Shown: positions 33,777 to 43,447, counted from the stretch's first letter. The stretch is DNA of 64,000 nt from Bacillota bacterium (GCA_023398815.1 JAEWRW010000020.1:124001-188000), one strand, 5' to 3'. Program-made: numbers and translations. The notes: generated by a model from the sequence alone, not told the origin.

Positions 33777-33804
33777 TTGACTTTGCGCCCGGTCGTCGTA
33801 TACT
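33777..33804 (+). promoter_or_regulatory. Promoter of the histidine kinase/response regulator operon
   Basis: TTGACT (33777-33782), a 16-base spacer and TATACT (33799-33804), beginning 13 bases after the kimA stop. GGGGGGG precedes the ATG at 33834. Confidence 0.75.
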
Positions 33805-33833
33805 AAGGAGCATCTTTCCAACGGGGGGGCGCT

Positions 33834-35663
33834 ATGTTTCGTACGCTGCGGGGGAAGTTCACACTGGTGTACCTGGCCCTGGCGCTGCTGGCGGCCTTGG
33901 TCGGGTTGGCCGGTGTCTGGAACCTGCAGCGGCTGGAGCGCTCCGTCAACAACCTGATGACAGCCAATTACAGGAGCATCGACGTCGTCTACCACATGAT
34001 GGAGGCCATCGAGCGGCAGGACAGCGCCGTTCTCCTCTACATTGGGGTGGACGAAGAACAAGGCATCGCTCTGTTTTCTCAGAACCAGACCGAATTCCTG
34101 CAGTGGCTCGATGCCGAGAGCGACAACGTAACTGAGGATGGGGAAAGCACGGTGCTAGACATCCTCAGTGCGGACTATGAGGAATACAGCGCTACCCTCT
34201 ACCACATGCAGCAGTTAAGCGACAAAGCGGCCCGTAGCGACTATTACCTGAATACCATTCGCCCCCTCTTTGAGCAGATCAAAGACCAATGTCGCCAGCT
34301 TGTGCAGATCAACGAAACGGCGATGTTTGCGGCCAAGCAGCGTACCACCGACGACGTGGGGCGCTCCATGCTGGCGCTGCTGGGGGCGGCCCTGCTGGCG
34401 TTGGCCGGGGGCTTTGCCATGTCGCAGTTCTTCATCCGGCGGTTTCTCAAGCCCATCGGGCTGCTGGCGCAGCGCATGGCACAGGTGCGGGAGGGCAGCT
34501 GGGACCTGCAGATGGAAGCAGGGCCAAACGACGAAACGGGTCGGCTCGTCCTGGAGTTCAACGACATGACGCGCCGCCTGCAGGATTATGAGCGCAGCAG
34601 CATGGGCACGCTGCTGGGCGAGCGCAACCGATCATTGGCCATTGTGCAGAGCATCTCCGACCCGTTGTTGGTGCTGGATGCCGGTTGGCGCATCCAGCTT
34701 GCCAATGAGGCCTTCCTGCGGGCGTTCGTCCTGCCCCAAGGGGGTGAGGTGGCGGGTTGCCACTTTCTGGAGGTGATTCACGATGGTGCGCTCTTTGCCC
34801 AGCTAGAGGAGCAGGTTGCCCATGCCGACGCTGATGTGCGGGAGACGGCAATCCACCGTGTGGGCGAGCGGTATTACAACCTCTCAGTGACGCGCCTGCA
34901 CAATGGTGACGGCAACACCGGTACCATTGCCGTGCTGCACGACATCACCGAGCTCAAAGAGTTGGAGCGAGTACGCACCGACTTTTTGGCCTCCATCTCC
35001 CATGAGTTCAAAACGCCGCTGACGTCCATCCTGATGGCGTCCAGCCTCTTGAAGGAAGGGGGCCTGGGAGCGCTCAGCGCCGACCAGGCCCAAGCCATTG
35101 AAACTGTGGGTGAGGATGGGGAGCGGCTCCTCAACCTGGTCAACGACCTGCTGGAACTCATGCGGATGGAGTCGGGCCGGGAGGTTTACCACATGGAGCG
35201 CTGCTCGCTGGGCGACATCGTGCGTGCCGCGGTCGATTCCTTCCGCGAGACCGCCCGCCGCCGCGCCATTGGGCTGGACTTCTCCGTGCCGGAGGCCCTG
35301 CCGCCCGTGCATGCGGATTGTGAAAAGATCACCTGGGTGCTCAACAACCTCATCAGCAACGCACTGACCTACTCCGGTGCGGGCGACGCCATCGATGTGA
35401 CGGCCCAGGCAGAGCGGGCGTTTGTGCGCGTCAGCGTGCGCGACACGGGCATTGGCATTGCGCCCCAGCACCTGGAGCGCATCTTTGACCGCTTCGTGCA
35501 TGGCGAGGCGGAGGACATCGAGGTGCGCGGCACCGGGGTAGGGCTTTCGGTGGCACGCCAGATTGTACGCGACCATGGCGGGGACATCACCGTCACCTCG
35601 CAGGAGGGTGCGGGGAGCACGTTCACCTTCACCCTGCCGGTGGAGGAGGGGGCACGGCCATGA
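33834..35663 (+). CDS. Membrane sensor histidine kinase (HAMP-PAS-HisKA-HATPase)
   Basis: A 609-aa kinase. Two transmembrane helices (about 9-28 and 180-203) flank an extracellular helical, four-helix-bundle-like sensor. Then follow HAMP (about 204-256), PAS (about 265-375), HisKA with FLASISHEFKTPLTS carrying the phospho-accepting His, and HATPase_c with N (NNLISNALTYS), G1 (DTGIGI), F and G2 (GTGVGLSVA) boxes. It phosphorylates the REC-TPR protein encoded next, which it overlaps by four bases (ATGA). The signal is unknown; proximity to kimA makes ionic or envelope stress a possibility only. Confidence 0.9.
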   Translation: MFRTLRGKFTLVYLALALLAALVGLAGVWNLQRLERSVNNLMTANYRSIDVVYHMMEAIERQDSAVLLYIGVDEEQGIALFSQNQTEFLQWLDAESDNVTEDGESTVLDILSADYEEYSATLYHMQQLSDKAARSDYYLNTIRPLFEQIKDQCRQLVQINETAMFAAKQRTTDDVGRSMLALLGAALLALAGGFAMSQFFIRRFLKPIGLLAQRMAQVREGSWDLQMEAGPNDETGRLVLEFNDMTRRLQDYERSSMGTLLGERNRSLAIVQSISDPLLVLDAGWRIQLANEAFLRAFVLPQGGEVAGCHFLEVIHDGALFAQLEEQVAHADADVRETAIHRVGERYYNLSVTRLHNGDGNTGTIAVLHDITELKELERVRTDFLASISHEFKTPLTSILMASSLLKEGGLGALSADQAQAIETVGEDGERLLNLVNDLLELMRMESGREVYHMERCSLGDIVRAAVDSFRETARRRAIGLDFSVPEALPPVHADCEKITWVLNNLISNALTYSGAGDAIDVTAQAERAFVRVSVRDTGIGIAPQHLERIFDRFVHGEAEDIEVRGTGVGLSVARQIVRDHGGDITVTSQEGAGSTFTFTLPVEEGARP

Positions 35664-36250
35664 AGCGTGTTTTGGTGGCCGATGATACCAAGAACATCCG
35701 TCTGCTGGTGCGCAAATGTCTGGAGATGGAGGGTTACGCCGTGGACGAGGCCGCCGACGGCCCCCAGGCGCTGGAGCTGTTGCGTTCGGGCGGGTATCAC
35801 TTGGCGTTTCTGGATATCAAGATGCCTGTGATCAGTGGCACCGAGGTACTGCGCACCATTCGCGCCCAGGGCGTACGCACGCCGGTCATCATCATCACCG
35901 CTTATGCCACCGTGAAGAACGCCGTGGAGTGCACCCAACTGGGGGCTGTGGCGTACCTGCACAAGCCCTTCACCGCCGACAAACTGCGCGCCGTGTTGGC
36001 CGAGGCGCTGCCGCTGGACCACACCCAGGCCGCCCGCCGCCTGCTACGGGAGGGCAAGCCCCAGGAAGCCCTGCCGGAGCTGCGCAAAGCGCTGGGGGAG
36101 TCGCCGCTCGATGCGGGCGTCTACCGTCTGCTCGCCCTAGCCAGCGCCCGCGCCGGCAACCGCGAGGATGCCGAGAAGTACCTGCGGCTAGCCCGTACGC
36201 TGGAGCCGGACAAGCCGCCGGCTCCGCCCTCTGACCCATCGAACGCATGA
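35660..36250 (+). CDS. Response regulator with TPR-like output domain
   Basis: A 196-aa protein with an N-terminal receiver (about 3-118: acidic pair Asp8/Asp9, phospho-acceptor Asp52 in LAFLDIKMP, Thr in IITAYAT, Lys in HKPF). The C-terminal tetratricopeptide-like helical segment (about 125-185) reads RRLLREGKPQEALPELRKAL then AGNREDAEKYLRLARTLEP. There is no DNA-binding domain, so output is probably by protein-protein contact. It is translationally coupled to its kinase and followed by a terminator. Confidence 0.85.
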   Translation: MKRVLVADDTKNIRLLVRKCLEMEGYAVDEAADGPQALELLRSGGYHLAFLDIKMPVISGTEVLRTIRAQGVRTPVIIITAYATVKNAVECTQLGAVAYLHKPFTADKLRAVLAEALPLDHTQAARRLLREGKPQEALPELRKALGESPLDAGVYRLLALASARAGNREDAEKYLRLARTLEPDKPPAPPSDPSNA

Positions 36251-36280
36251 GCGTAGCATGTCGTTCTCGCCAAAGGGATA

Positions 36281-36315
36281 CAAAACCCGGCAGTCGTTGT
36301 GCTGCCGGGTTTTTG
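36281..36315 (+). terminator. Terminator of the kinase/TPR-regulator operon
   Basis: ACCCGGCAG pairs with CTGCCGGGT around TCGTTGTG, followed by TTTTTG and preceded by CAAA. It lies between convergent genes. Confidence 0.9.
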
Positions 36316-36345
36316 TGTGCGTCGCGTGGGGTTGCGGTTAAGCCA

Positions 36346-37575
36346 CTAGCCCATATAGGGGCAGGTCCAGTAGGCTTCGGGGGCATTCTGCCATTCCGGC
36401 AGGCCCAGGCCACCGGCGTTGTAGGCAACCTTGCCGCCGCAGATGGTCGTCTGGCACTCTAGCTTCCGGTCGCCGCGGATGATAGCCTTGCCGCAGTCCA
36501 CATAGTTGAACTCGCCCTGCAGTACGCGCAGCACCGCAACGTCGGCGGTGGCACCCACCGAGAGGGTACCGAGGTCGCCGCGGTTGATGGCCTTTGCCGG
36601 TGCGGCAGTCACACGGGCCACCACGTCCTGCAGGCTCATGCCCATGTTGAGGTACTTGGACATCATCTGCAGGTTGTCAAGCCCAGCGTACAGCAGGCTG
36701 CTGAAGTGGATGTCGGTGGAGATGGTGTCCGGTGCGAAGCCGTCGTCCAGCGCACGCTTGGCGTTGCGGAACCAGAAGCTGGCGCCGCCGTGGCCCACGT
36801 CAAAGAGCACACCGTTCTCCCGCGCCTTCCACATGTGGTCGTACACCTTGCCGTTTTCATCCACGATGGGGAACTGCTGGGCAAAGACATGGGTGTGGAT
36901 GTCGCCCGGGCGCAGGTGCTCCAGAATCATATCCGCATAGGGGCTCTGGGGCCGGTTGGGCTGGAAGTCGATCATCGCTGGCAGGCCAGCCAGCGCGCCA
37001 GCCTCCACCGCGCGGTCCACCGAGGCCCAGGGGTAGTGCACCTCGTCGAAGGGCTTGCCACCGCCCCAATAGTGGGCGCATTTGATGCCCACGATGGTAT
37101 CGGGGTAGGCTTGGGCCACCGCGGCCGCCACCTTGGGCTGCATTTCCTTGGGGTTCTGCTCGGTGCGCATGTCGATCATGCCGCCGGAGGCGATGTTCAG
37201 GAACGCCAGCACCCGCACGGTGGAGGTGTCGATGATGTGCTCCTTGAAGAACAGGAAGTCACGCCAGCCGGTGGTGCCGGCATCCACAGCCGTGGTAACA
37301 CCGGCGCGCAGCAGGTGAACGTCGCAATCGATGGCCGACAGGGAGTGAGGCCCCTTGGGCAGCATGGGGTACAGGTGGGTGTGCATGTCGATGATGCCAG
37401 GCGTGACCACGCAGCCCTTGGCGTCCATCACCGTCTTGGCATTCGCGGACGGGAGGTTCGGCCCCACCGCGGCAATGCGCCCATCCACAATGGCGACGTC
37501 CATGATCGCGTCTACTTTGTTGGCCGGGTCGATGACGTGCCCGCCCTGTAACAACAGATCGTACTGAGAATCCAT
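36346..37575 (-). CDS. Amidohydrolase/deacetylase-family metallohydrolase
   Basis: A 409-aa cytoplasmic amidohydrolase superfamily enzyme of the dihydroorotase-like EF_0837 group. It has DMHTHLYP (HxH metal site), GIKCAHYWGGG (likely carboxylated Lys), HTHVFAQQ, GHGGASFWF, and STDIHFSS with the catalytic Asp, and ends with a small beta domain (GATADVAVLRV). The family hydrolyses cyclic or acyl amides, often in amino-sugar or sugar-acid loci. ATG 37575 follows AAAGGAAG; the open frame runs upstream to 37614 without need. It lies downstream of the GH78-like gene with its own regulatory-looking gap. Confidence 0.8.
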   Translation of the reverse strand: MDSQYDLLLQGGHVIDPANKVDAIMDVAIVDGRIAAVGPNLPSANAKTVMDAKGCVVTPGIIDMHTHLYPMLPKGPHSLSAIDCDVHLLRAGVTTAVDAGTTGWRDFLFFKEHIIDTSTVRVLAFLNIASGGMIDMRTEQNPKEMQPKVAAAVAQAYPDTIVGIKCAHYWGGGKPFDEVHYPWASVDRAVEAGALAGLPAMIDFQPNRPQSPYADMILEHLRPGDIHTHVFAQQFPIVDENGKVYDHMWKARENGVLFDVGHGGASFWFRNAKRALDDGFAPDTISTDIHFSSLLYAGLDNLQMMSKYLNMGMSLQDVVARVTAAPAKAINRGDLGTLSVGATADVAVLRVLQGEFNYVDCGKAIIRGDRKLECQTTICGGKVAYNAGGLGLPEWQNAPEAYWTCPYMG

Positions 37576-37637
37576 GGCTGTCTTCCTTTCGTCCCTGGAT
37601 TGCGGCCTCGGCATGCTCCTGCGCCGCGATAAATTGG

Positions 37638-37661
37638 TATAGACCTCTACACCACTCTACA
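37638..37661. promoter_or_regulatory. Candidate operator before the amidohydrolase gene
   Basis: TATAGACCTCTACA is an inverted repeat (TATAGA/TCTACA, one mismatch), and CTCTACA is directly repeated at 37645-37651 and 37655-37661. It overlaps the final codons of the GH78-like gene and lies upstream of the amidohydrolase start. TATACC with an upstream TTGTAG on the minus strand is a weak promoter here. Confidence 0.4.
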
Positions 37662-39741
37662 ACTCTGCACACCTGCCGTCAATGGCAATGGGGGAGCAAA
37701 ATGCGCCAATCCCGTCTCTTTTGTCTGTACAATTTGGCGAGAAAATAAAACCCCCGTTTGCCTGTGTGTTCCCGCACCGGTTACCGGGCAGGGTCACCTC
37801 TTCGTTGGCTGGCAGGGGCACCGCTTGGCCCCGCCAACGCAGTTCTCCGCCCCCGCGGGAGGCCTTCACCCGCACGGCAGTTTCGTCGAGCCAGACATGG
37901 ACCTCTCCATCGGGCAGTGGCACTACCCCGTGGAGGGAGCCGATGCCGCCATCGTGGGGTTCCACCACGAAGGTGCCATACCCCGGTGAGGTGGGGGAGA
38001 CGCCGAGGACATACCGCCCCAGCAGGTAGATGGGCCCGCCCCCCCAGGCGTGGCACAGCGAACGGCCGTAGGCACTGCCATACATGGCGTAGTGGGCGAC
38101 GCCCTGCTCGGCAGGGTCGTACTGCTCCCAGATGGTGGTGGCCCCCAGCCGGATCATGCCGCCCCAGTAGGACTCAATGCTGGCCACCGCCCCGGCGATG
38201 TCGCCCATGCGGCACAGGGCATCGAGCTCAAAGAACTTGAAGTAGGGCGTGGTGATGGTGGGCACCGCCTCGTTGCACAGCACGTTGCGGTAGAGCTTTT
38301 TGTGGCGTTCTTCGTCAGCAATGTCCAGCAGGATGGCGAACACGTTGGCGTGGCGCGTCACATTACGCCGGCCGGAGGCGTAGGAGTCGATGTAGGCACA
38401 CTTCTTCTCATCCCAGAAGAACGCATCGATGCGCGATGCCAGCTTTTCCGCCTCCTCAGCGTACGGGGAAGCATCTTTACCCAGCAGCCGCGCCAGGTCA
38501 GCCATCACCCGCAGGGACTTGAGGTACAGCATCTGCTCGGCCGCCACGGCCCCGGTTTTGTCCATGTCCGCCCAGTCCACAAACACCCATTCCCCAGGGA
38601 GCCCGACGACAAACCCATTCTCGTCGGTGCGGGCCATACAGAAGCGCATCAGCGACACGGCCTTGTCGTACACGCGCGACAGAAATCCGGTGTCGTTGCA
38701 GGCCATGTGATAGTTCCACAGGCCGATGACCCAGTAAAAGCTGTAGTCCAGGATGGTGTTGATGTGCTCCTCAAACGGCTCCTTGCCACGCAGCGCCAGC
38801 ATGGTGCGGCGCGTCACCGCCTGGTCGAAGAACAGGTAGTTGTTGACCATGTAGCTTTGGTACGCATCGCCCGACCACACCCAGCGATCCCGCTTGATGC
38901 CATCCAGGAAAAACTCCCGGGTGTTGAGGTGGAAGGTGTAGGCCGCCGTCTCCCAAACCTGATTGAGAATGTCCCGGTCGCAGTGGAATGCGCCGCGCCG
39001 GGGCACCGGCAGGTATTCGTAGTCCATCGATACCCGCAGCCCCGCCGTGCCGCCGCGCACAAAGACGAAGCGGAAGGCCCGTTGCCGCAGCTGGTGGGTA
39101 GCAAGGCCGGAGACCTGCTCCCACACCAGGGTATTGTCCGTGTCCAGCGCTTCCTCTCTGGATTCGCCGTAGTACACGCCGTAAGAGGCGGCTTCATCCG
39201 CGCCCTCGATGTTCAGGAACCCGAAGGTTTCCACCCCGAAGTCATAGAGCATTCCATCCTCTTGCGGTTGAGACTGTACCGGCAGCTTGTGTTCATAGCA
39301 GAAGGGGAATTCCTCAGGCGCGTGGGCCGGGTCGGTCATCACCGGCTCGGCACCCACGGCGATGGATTCCAGCCCGTAATGCCCGCACTGCCAGCTTCCG
39401 TCGGTCGGGATGATGTCGCTCTGGGCATAGGCCGCAGGGAGTCCGCCGGTTCGGCTCACGCGGATCACCACCCGGTGGTTGCCTTTGGGCAGGGTATGGG
39501 TGGTATTGGTGGGCAACACACGCCCGTCGTCGATCTTGACATACCCGATCCCGGTGGTTTGCACGCGGATGAACCCTTCCTGGTTGCTGTCATACGAGCG
39601 GCGGAATTCCACCGTGTTCCAGGGGGAGTCCACTTTCCACATGGTGGGGTAGTCAGCGCCAAACTCCTGCCGGCGGGCATGCAGCAGTTGGCTGTGGTGG
39701 ATCTCAAAATCCCCGTAGTACCAGATCCATTGTGGCTTCAT
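37657..39741 (-). CDS. Alpha-L-rhamnosidase-like glycosidase (GH78-type six-hairpin fold)
   Basis: A 694-aa protein with N-terminal beta-sandwich regions (about 1-250) and an (alpha/alpha)6 barrel. It has DGIKRDRWVWSGDAYQS, the conserved GH78 core motif, GEWVFVDWADM, GATTIWEQYDP (the general base Glu position) and SLCHAWGGGPIYLLGRYVLG. A C-terminal beta-domain closes it (VPLPDGEVHVW). No signal peptide, so it acts in the cytoplasm on imported rhamnosides or related glycosides; the exact sugar is not certain. Start ATG 39741 follows AAAGGAG; the frame upstream to 39789 is not needed. Confidence 0.8.
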   Translation of the reverse strand: MKPQWIWYYGDFEIHHSQLLHARRQEFGADYPTMWKVDSPWNTVEFRRSYDSNQEGFIRVQTTGIGYVKIDDGRVLPTNTTHTLPKGNHRVVIRVSRTGGLPAAYAQSDIIPTDGSWQCGHYGLESIAVGAEPVMTDPAHAPEEFPFCYEHKLPVQSQPQEDGMLYDFGVETFGFLNIEGADEAASYGVYYGESREEALDTDNTLVWEQVSGLATHQLRQRAFRFVFVRGGTAGLRVSMDYEYLPVPRRGAFHCDRDILNQVWETAAYTFHLNTREFFLDGIKRDRWVWSGDAYQSYMVNNYLFFDQAVTRRTMLALRGKEPFEEHINTILDYSFYWVIGLWNYHMACNDTGFLSRVYDKAVSLMRFCMARTDENGFVVGLPGEWVFVDWADMDKTGAVAAEQMLYLKSLRVMADLARLLGKDASPYAEEAEKLASRIDAFFWDEKKCAYIDSYASGRRNVTRHANVFAILLDIADEERHKKLYRNVLCNEAVPTITTPYFKFFELDALCRMGDIAGAVASIESYWGGMIRLGATTIWEQYDPAEQGVAHYAMYGSAYGRSLCHAWGGGPIYLLGRYVLGVSPTSPGYGTFVVEPHDGGIGSLHGVVPLPDGEVHVWLDETAVRVKASRGGGELRWRGQAVPLPANEEVTLPGNRCGNTQANGGFIFSPNCTDKRDGIGAFCSPIAIDGRCAEL

Positions 39742-39816
39742 GTGCGGTCTCCTTTCGTGCTTTGGAGCAGGGGGATGCGGGTGCATCACGTGTGCTGGTA
39801 TGGCTGTGACGGGGGC

Positions 39817-41022
39817 TCAGGCACCCCGGTTGCCACCCTGCCCGCGCACCAGGGCCTCCACAAACTGGCGTGCGATGCGGGGCGACCGGCCGGCACGCTG
39901 CAGGGCAAAGCGCTCGGCCTCGGCATCCAGCCGCGCGGAATCCATGGTGATGCCATGATGTGCGGCCAAGTCGTGAACGATCTCCAGATACAGTGCTTTG
40001 TCCGGGCGGAAGAACCCCACCGACAGGCCGAACCGGTCGGCCAGCGAGCCCAGCTCTTGCAGGGTTTCGTTCACGTGCACGTCGTCACCGGTGCGGTCGG
40101 CAAAGGTCTCTCGCACCAGGTGCCGGCGGTTGCTGGTGGCGTAGATGGCCACGTTGGGCGTCCGCGCCAGCGCCGAACCCTCCAGCGTCGCCTTGAGGGT
40201 GCTGAACTCGTCGCTGTCGCGGTCGAAGGACAGGTCGTCGATGAACAGCACAAACTTCAACGGGTTGTCTCGCAGCGCCGCAATGACCTCCGGCAGTGAA
40301 CCGAGCTGGTGTTTGGCGACCTCGATGAGCCGCAGGCCCTGGTGGCAGTAGGTGTTGACGATGGCTTTGACCGTCGTGGATTTGCCCGTTCCCGCATCGC
40401 CATAGAGCAGGGCGTTGGCGGCGGGCTTGCCCTGCAGCAGGGCAAGGGTATTCTCCAGCACAGCCTGTCGCTCGGTCTCGTAACCCGTCAAGTCCGCCAG
40501 CTTCATGGGGTCGGGCCATAGCACCGGCTGAAATTGCCCGGCCTTCAGCAGGAACATGTGGTGCCGGGCAAAGGGGCCATACCCTACGGTGGCGAGGTTC
40601 TCCATCCTCTGCTGGTAAACGGCGAGGAAATCGACCTCACGGGTTTGCCACCCCGGCAGAGGCCCTTCATAATCCAGTCCGGATGCTACTTCTTCCCCGG
40701 TCAGGCGTGACAAACCTTCCAACACCCCCAACTCATGCTGCAGCATCCCATCCAGTGCGGTGTCCACCGCGCCACCCGTCGCTCGCCGGCGCACATAGAC
40801 GGTCTCTTCGTCCAACACGCGCTCCAGCAAGCAGTCGGTGAGGTTGCCGCCCCGTTCCAGCAAGGTGGCGGCAAAGTCCGAATAGGCCATCACCTGCTCG
40901 AGTGGAACTTTGCCGGGGGAGGAGAGGAGGGCAGATAGCTTGCGAAGCAGTTCATCCTTCCCCAAAGCGTGGAATAACACCAAAGAGTGCAGTTCTAGGT
41001 TCAGTCGTTCCAAATGGTTCAC
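39817..41022 (-). CDS. DUF815-family P-loop ATPase
   Basis: A 401-aa AAA-type ATPase of the DUF815 family. Walker A is LLYGDAGTGKSTTVKA, Walker B is FVLFIDDLSFD, sensor 1 is NVAIYATSNRRHLV, and the C-terminal helical lid contains RLDAEAERFALQ and RSPRIARQFVEAL. The biological role of the family is not known. Start: the frame is open to 41184, but a TATAAT -10 element ends five bases before ATG 41067, so that ATG would be near-leaderless. GTG 41022 lies nine bases after GGAAGGAA and is preferred. Confidence 0.75.
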   Translation of the reverse strand: MNHLERLNLELHSLVLFHALGKDELLRKLSALLSSPGKVPLEQVMAYSDFAATLLERGGNLTDCLLERVLDEETVYVRRRATGGAVDTALDGMLQHELGVLEGLSRLTGEEVASGLDYEGPLPGWQTREVDFLAVYQQRMENLATVGYGPFARHHMFLLKAGQFQPVLWPDPMKLADLTGYETERQAVLENTLALLQGKPAANALLYGDAGTGKSTTVKAIVNTYCHQGLRLIEVAKHQLGSLPEVIAALRDNPLKFVLFIDDLSFDRDSDEFSTLKATLEGSALARTPNVAIYATSNRRHLVRETFADRTGDDVHVNETLQELGSLADRFGLSVGFFRPDKALYLEIVHDLAAHHGITMDSARLDAEAERFALQRAGRSPRIARQFVEALVRGQGGNRGA

Positions 41023-41070
41023 TGGGTTCAGTTCCTTCCGGTTGTGTTGGATTGCTTTGGCTTCCATGGC

Positions 41071-41076
41071 ATTATA
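41071..41076 (-). promoter_or_regulatory. -10 element of the DUF815 gene
   Basis: TATAAT on the minus strand; the -35 region (TTCTTC near 41095-41100) is weak. Its position fixes the leader and argues for GTG 41022 as start codon. Confidence 0.5.
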
Positions 41077-41243
41077 CCAAAGGTTGGCAGAAGGGAAGAA
41101 GCAATTTGCAGATGGTGTTGGCTTTTTGCGGTCACACAGAAAGGAAATCGCGGGGAAATTAGTTATGGAATGCCGCTGGGGCACGTTTCATTTTGCTTCT
41201 GCCTTCACTCCCGTGTGCATATGATACCTCGGGAGGGAGTCGT

Positions 41244-41990
41244 ATGCGTATTTTTGTGGTGACCCGGCGGCATTTGGCATTGGTGGGCCTTGCGGTGGTC
41301 CTTGTGGTGGGGGCAGCGCTGGTAGGTATGCTGCGCGGGGGATCGTTTTCGGTCTTTGCCCCCAAGGACAACATCCCCGTGTACAGCGTCAAGACCGAAG
41401 GCAAGCAGATCGCCATTACCTTTGACGCGGCGTGGGGCACGGACAAAACCGCCGCCCTGCTGGACATTCTGGATAAGTATAACGTCAAGGCGACGTTCTT
41501 TGTCACGGGCATGTGGGCTAAGAAGAACGCGGACGTGCTGGCGGAAATCTCGCGACGCGGTCATGAGATCGGCAGCCATGGCTACACCCACAAGGACCTG
41601 ACGACCCTGCCGGAGGCCGAGGTGATCGACGAACTGACTAAAACCGCCGATGTCATTGAAAAGGCAACGGGCAAGCGGCCCACGATCTTCCGGGCGCCTT
41701 ACGGAGCTTGGAACGCCAAACTCGTGGACATCGTGGGCAAGGAGCAATTTGATTTTATACAATGGGATGTGGACAGCCTTGACTGGCAGGGTCTCACCAG
41801 CGCCCAGATGCAGCAGCGCGTGTTCCCGCGTGTCGTCTCCGGCTCCATCATCCTCTTTCACAATGACGGTGCAAACACACCGGAGGTGATGCCGGTCGTC
41901 TTGGAGAAGTTCATTGCCGACGGCTACAAGCCGGTGACGGTGACGGAACTCTTAGGAGAGAGCTTGGAGACGGCGGTACAAAAAGACTGA
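41244..41990 (+). CDS. pdaB: PdaB-type polysaccharide deacetylase (sporulation)
   Basis: A 248-aa carbohydrate esterase 4 protein with an N-terminal membrane anchor/signal (about 8-30). Motifs: ITFDAAWG (the PdaB form of the TFDDG motif), NVKATFFVTG, GSHGYTH (metal His pair), FRAPYG, QWDVDSLDW and GSIILFHND. The DAAWG and WDVDSLDW motifs are diagnostic of the sporulation protein PdaB, which is needed for stable spores after germination onset in B. subtilis; its enzymatic reaction is uncertain. ATG 41244 follows GGGAGGG. This gene suggests that the organism or its lineage makes endospores. Confidence 0.85.
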   Translation: MRIFVVTRRHLALVGLAVVLVVGAALVGMLRGGSFSVFAPKDNIPVYSVKTEGKQIAITFDAAWGTDKTAALLDILDKYNVKATFFVTGMWAKKNADVLAEISRRGHEIGSHGYTHKDLTTLPEAEVIDELTKTADVIEKATGKRPTIFRAPYGAWNAKLVDIVGKEQFDFIQWDVDSLDWQGLTSAQMQQRVFPRVVSGSIILFHNDGANTPEVMPVVLEKFIADGYKPVTVTELLGESLETAVQKD

Positions 41991-42097
41991 CCTGCCCTGA
42001 TCCGATGGGGGTGAAACCTTGGCTAGGGAGGGATGGTGTCTGTATTGCTAATCGTCAGCGACAAAGCTCCCAGAAGTGACTTGACATGAGCAAGCCG

Positions 42098-43447
42098 TCA
42101 GTTGTCTGCGTGCCGTGGAAAGAACTGGATGCATTCATTGGCGGCGGAATTGAGTTGCTCCGCCACCGCGTCAATGTCCGCGGCACCGGCACAGGCGGCG
42201 GCCAGCACGTCACCAATCGTTGCGTTTGAGGTGTCGCCCACTGCGATGCTCGTGGGGTAGGCCCACCGTGCCTGTGTGTAGCCCGGCAGCACTTTAGTGC
42301 CTTCCACGTAGCTACCTTTCTCCATGCTGTCGTACACCTCCCGGATGCCGGGGATGGGCATTTGCTCAAAATAGGCGTTGATCATGCGCCGGTCGTCCAC
42401 CATCGGCAGGGTCGTGACGACTGCATTGACCTCTTTTGCCAGCGTCATACGCTCGGCGAACCCCTCGCTGGAGTATGCCGACATGAACTTCGCAAACGCA
42501 TAGGCCTCGGCTGGGTGGGCGCTCTGTTTTGAGACGAACAGAAAGTCGGGCACGATGCAGGCTCTGCCGCCGGGGAGGCCAAGAAACCCGGTTTGGAAGT
42601 CAAGCTTGGCATAGTCATTGACCGCCCAGGTACCATCGAACTTCAAAGCTGCCTCTCCGGCGGTCCATGCCTCATAATTGTTGGCGTATGGCATTTGCAG
42701 CTTCTGGTCGGCAGAGAGCGCAGAGAAGGCCTGCCCGCTTTCGGTGATGGATCGCGCAAGCTTCACGCCGTCGATGAATTCCTTGGAGTTCAAGTTCAGT
42801 TTGCCGCCGTCCCATGTGTACCAGCCGAAGCGCTCATTGGCTGCCGCTGGGTACCAGTTGATGATATCCCCGGCGTCCGCCAGCCCGATGCTGTGGTGAG
42901 CCACATCGGTCATGGCGGCCACGGCGGCTGCGAAGGCATCCACCGAAAAGCCCACCGCCGGCGCGGAGACTCCCTGGGCATCAAATAGGGTTTGATTGTA
43001 AAAATATCCGTAGAAATAAATGGCGTAGGGGATTGCCACGGTGGTGCCGCCCACGGTTGCCGCTTCGCGGATGGGCTCGGGGATGTTGTCCCACTCTCTG
43101 TCCGTTTGCGCCAGGTCCGTCAGGTCGGCGCACCAACCATTTTCATTGGCCTGCGGGATGTTTGCGTACATGTAGACATCCGGCAGCGTACCGTTCGCCC
43201 CATCGGCCTCCATGGCGCTGTTGTAGTCTGCGGGATAGCGCTCGTCAATCTCCACGCGGATGTTCTTGTGCTTGCGCATAAAGGCCTCGACCATGCGGCG
43301 CTCCAGGCCCTTTGCCTCGGGGGTGCCAAGGTTCCACGCGGCGTAGCGTATGGTGACGGGCTCCACACTCGTGGTGCAGCCGCCGCAAAAGCCAAGCGAA
43401 GCCAAAAGGCAGCAGACCAGCAGGCAGGACACCGGTTTCCAGTTCAT
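42098..43447 (-). CDS. Extracellular solute-binding lipoprotein (family 1)
   Basis: A 449-aa lipoprotein: signal peptide with lipobox GFCGGC (Cys about 24), then a bilobed solute-binding fold (TIRYAAWNLGTPE, LPDVYMYANIPQ, a central FYNQTLFDAQG lobe crossing, AALKFDGTWAVND, and AYAFAKFMSAYSSEGFAERM). Family 1 proteins usually deliver sugars to ABC permeases, but no permease is encoded here. It lies 27 bases after the HD-GYP gene, so it may present ligand to the dCache kinase of the same operon. The start is taken as ATG 43447; TTG 43468 and GTG 43456 are in frame and closer to GAGGAG. Confidence 0.8.
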   Translation of the reverse strand: MNWKPVSCLLVCCLLASLGFCGGCTTSVEPVTIRYAAWNLGTPEAKGLERRMVEAFMRKHKNIRVEIDERYPADYNSAMEADGANGTLPDVYMYANIPQANENGWCADLTDLAQTDREWDNIPEPIREAATVGGTTVAIPYAIYFYGYFYNQTLFDAQGVSAPAVGFSVDAFAAAVAAMTDVAHHSIGLADAGDIINWYPAAANERFGWYTWDGGKLNLNSKEFIDGVKLARSITESGQAFSALSADQKLQMPYANNYEAWTAGEAALKFDGTWAVNDYAKLDFQTGFLGLPGGRACIVPDFLFVSKQSAHPAEAYAFAKFMSAYSSEGFAERMTLAKEVNAVVTTLPMVDDRRMINAYFEQMPIPGIREVYDSMEKGSYVEGTKVLPGYTQARWAYPTSIAVGDTSNATIGDVLAAACAGAADIDAVAEQLNSAANECIQFFPRHADN

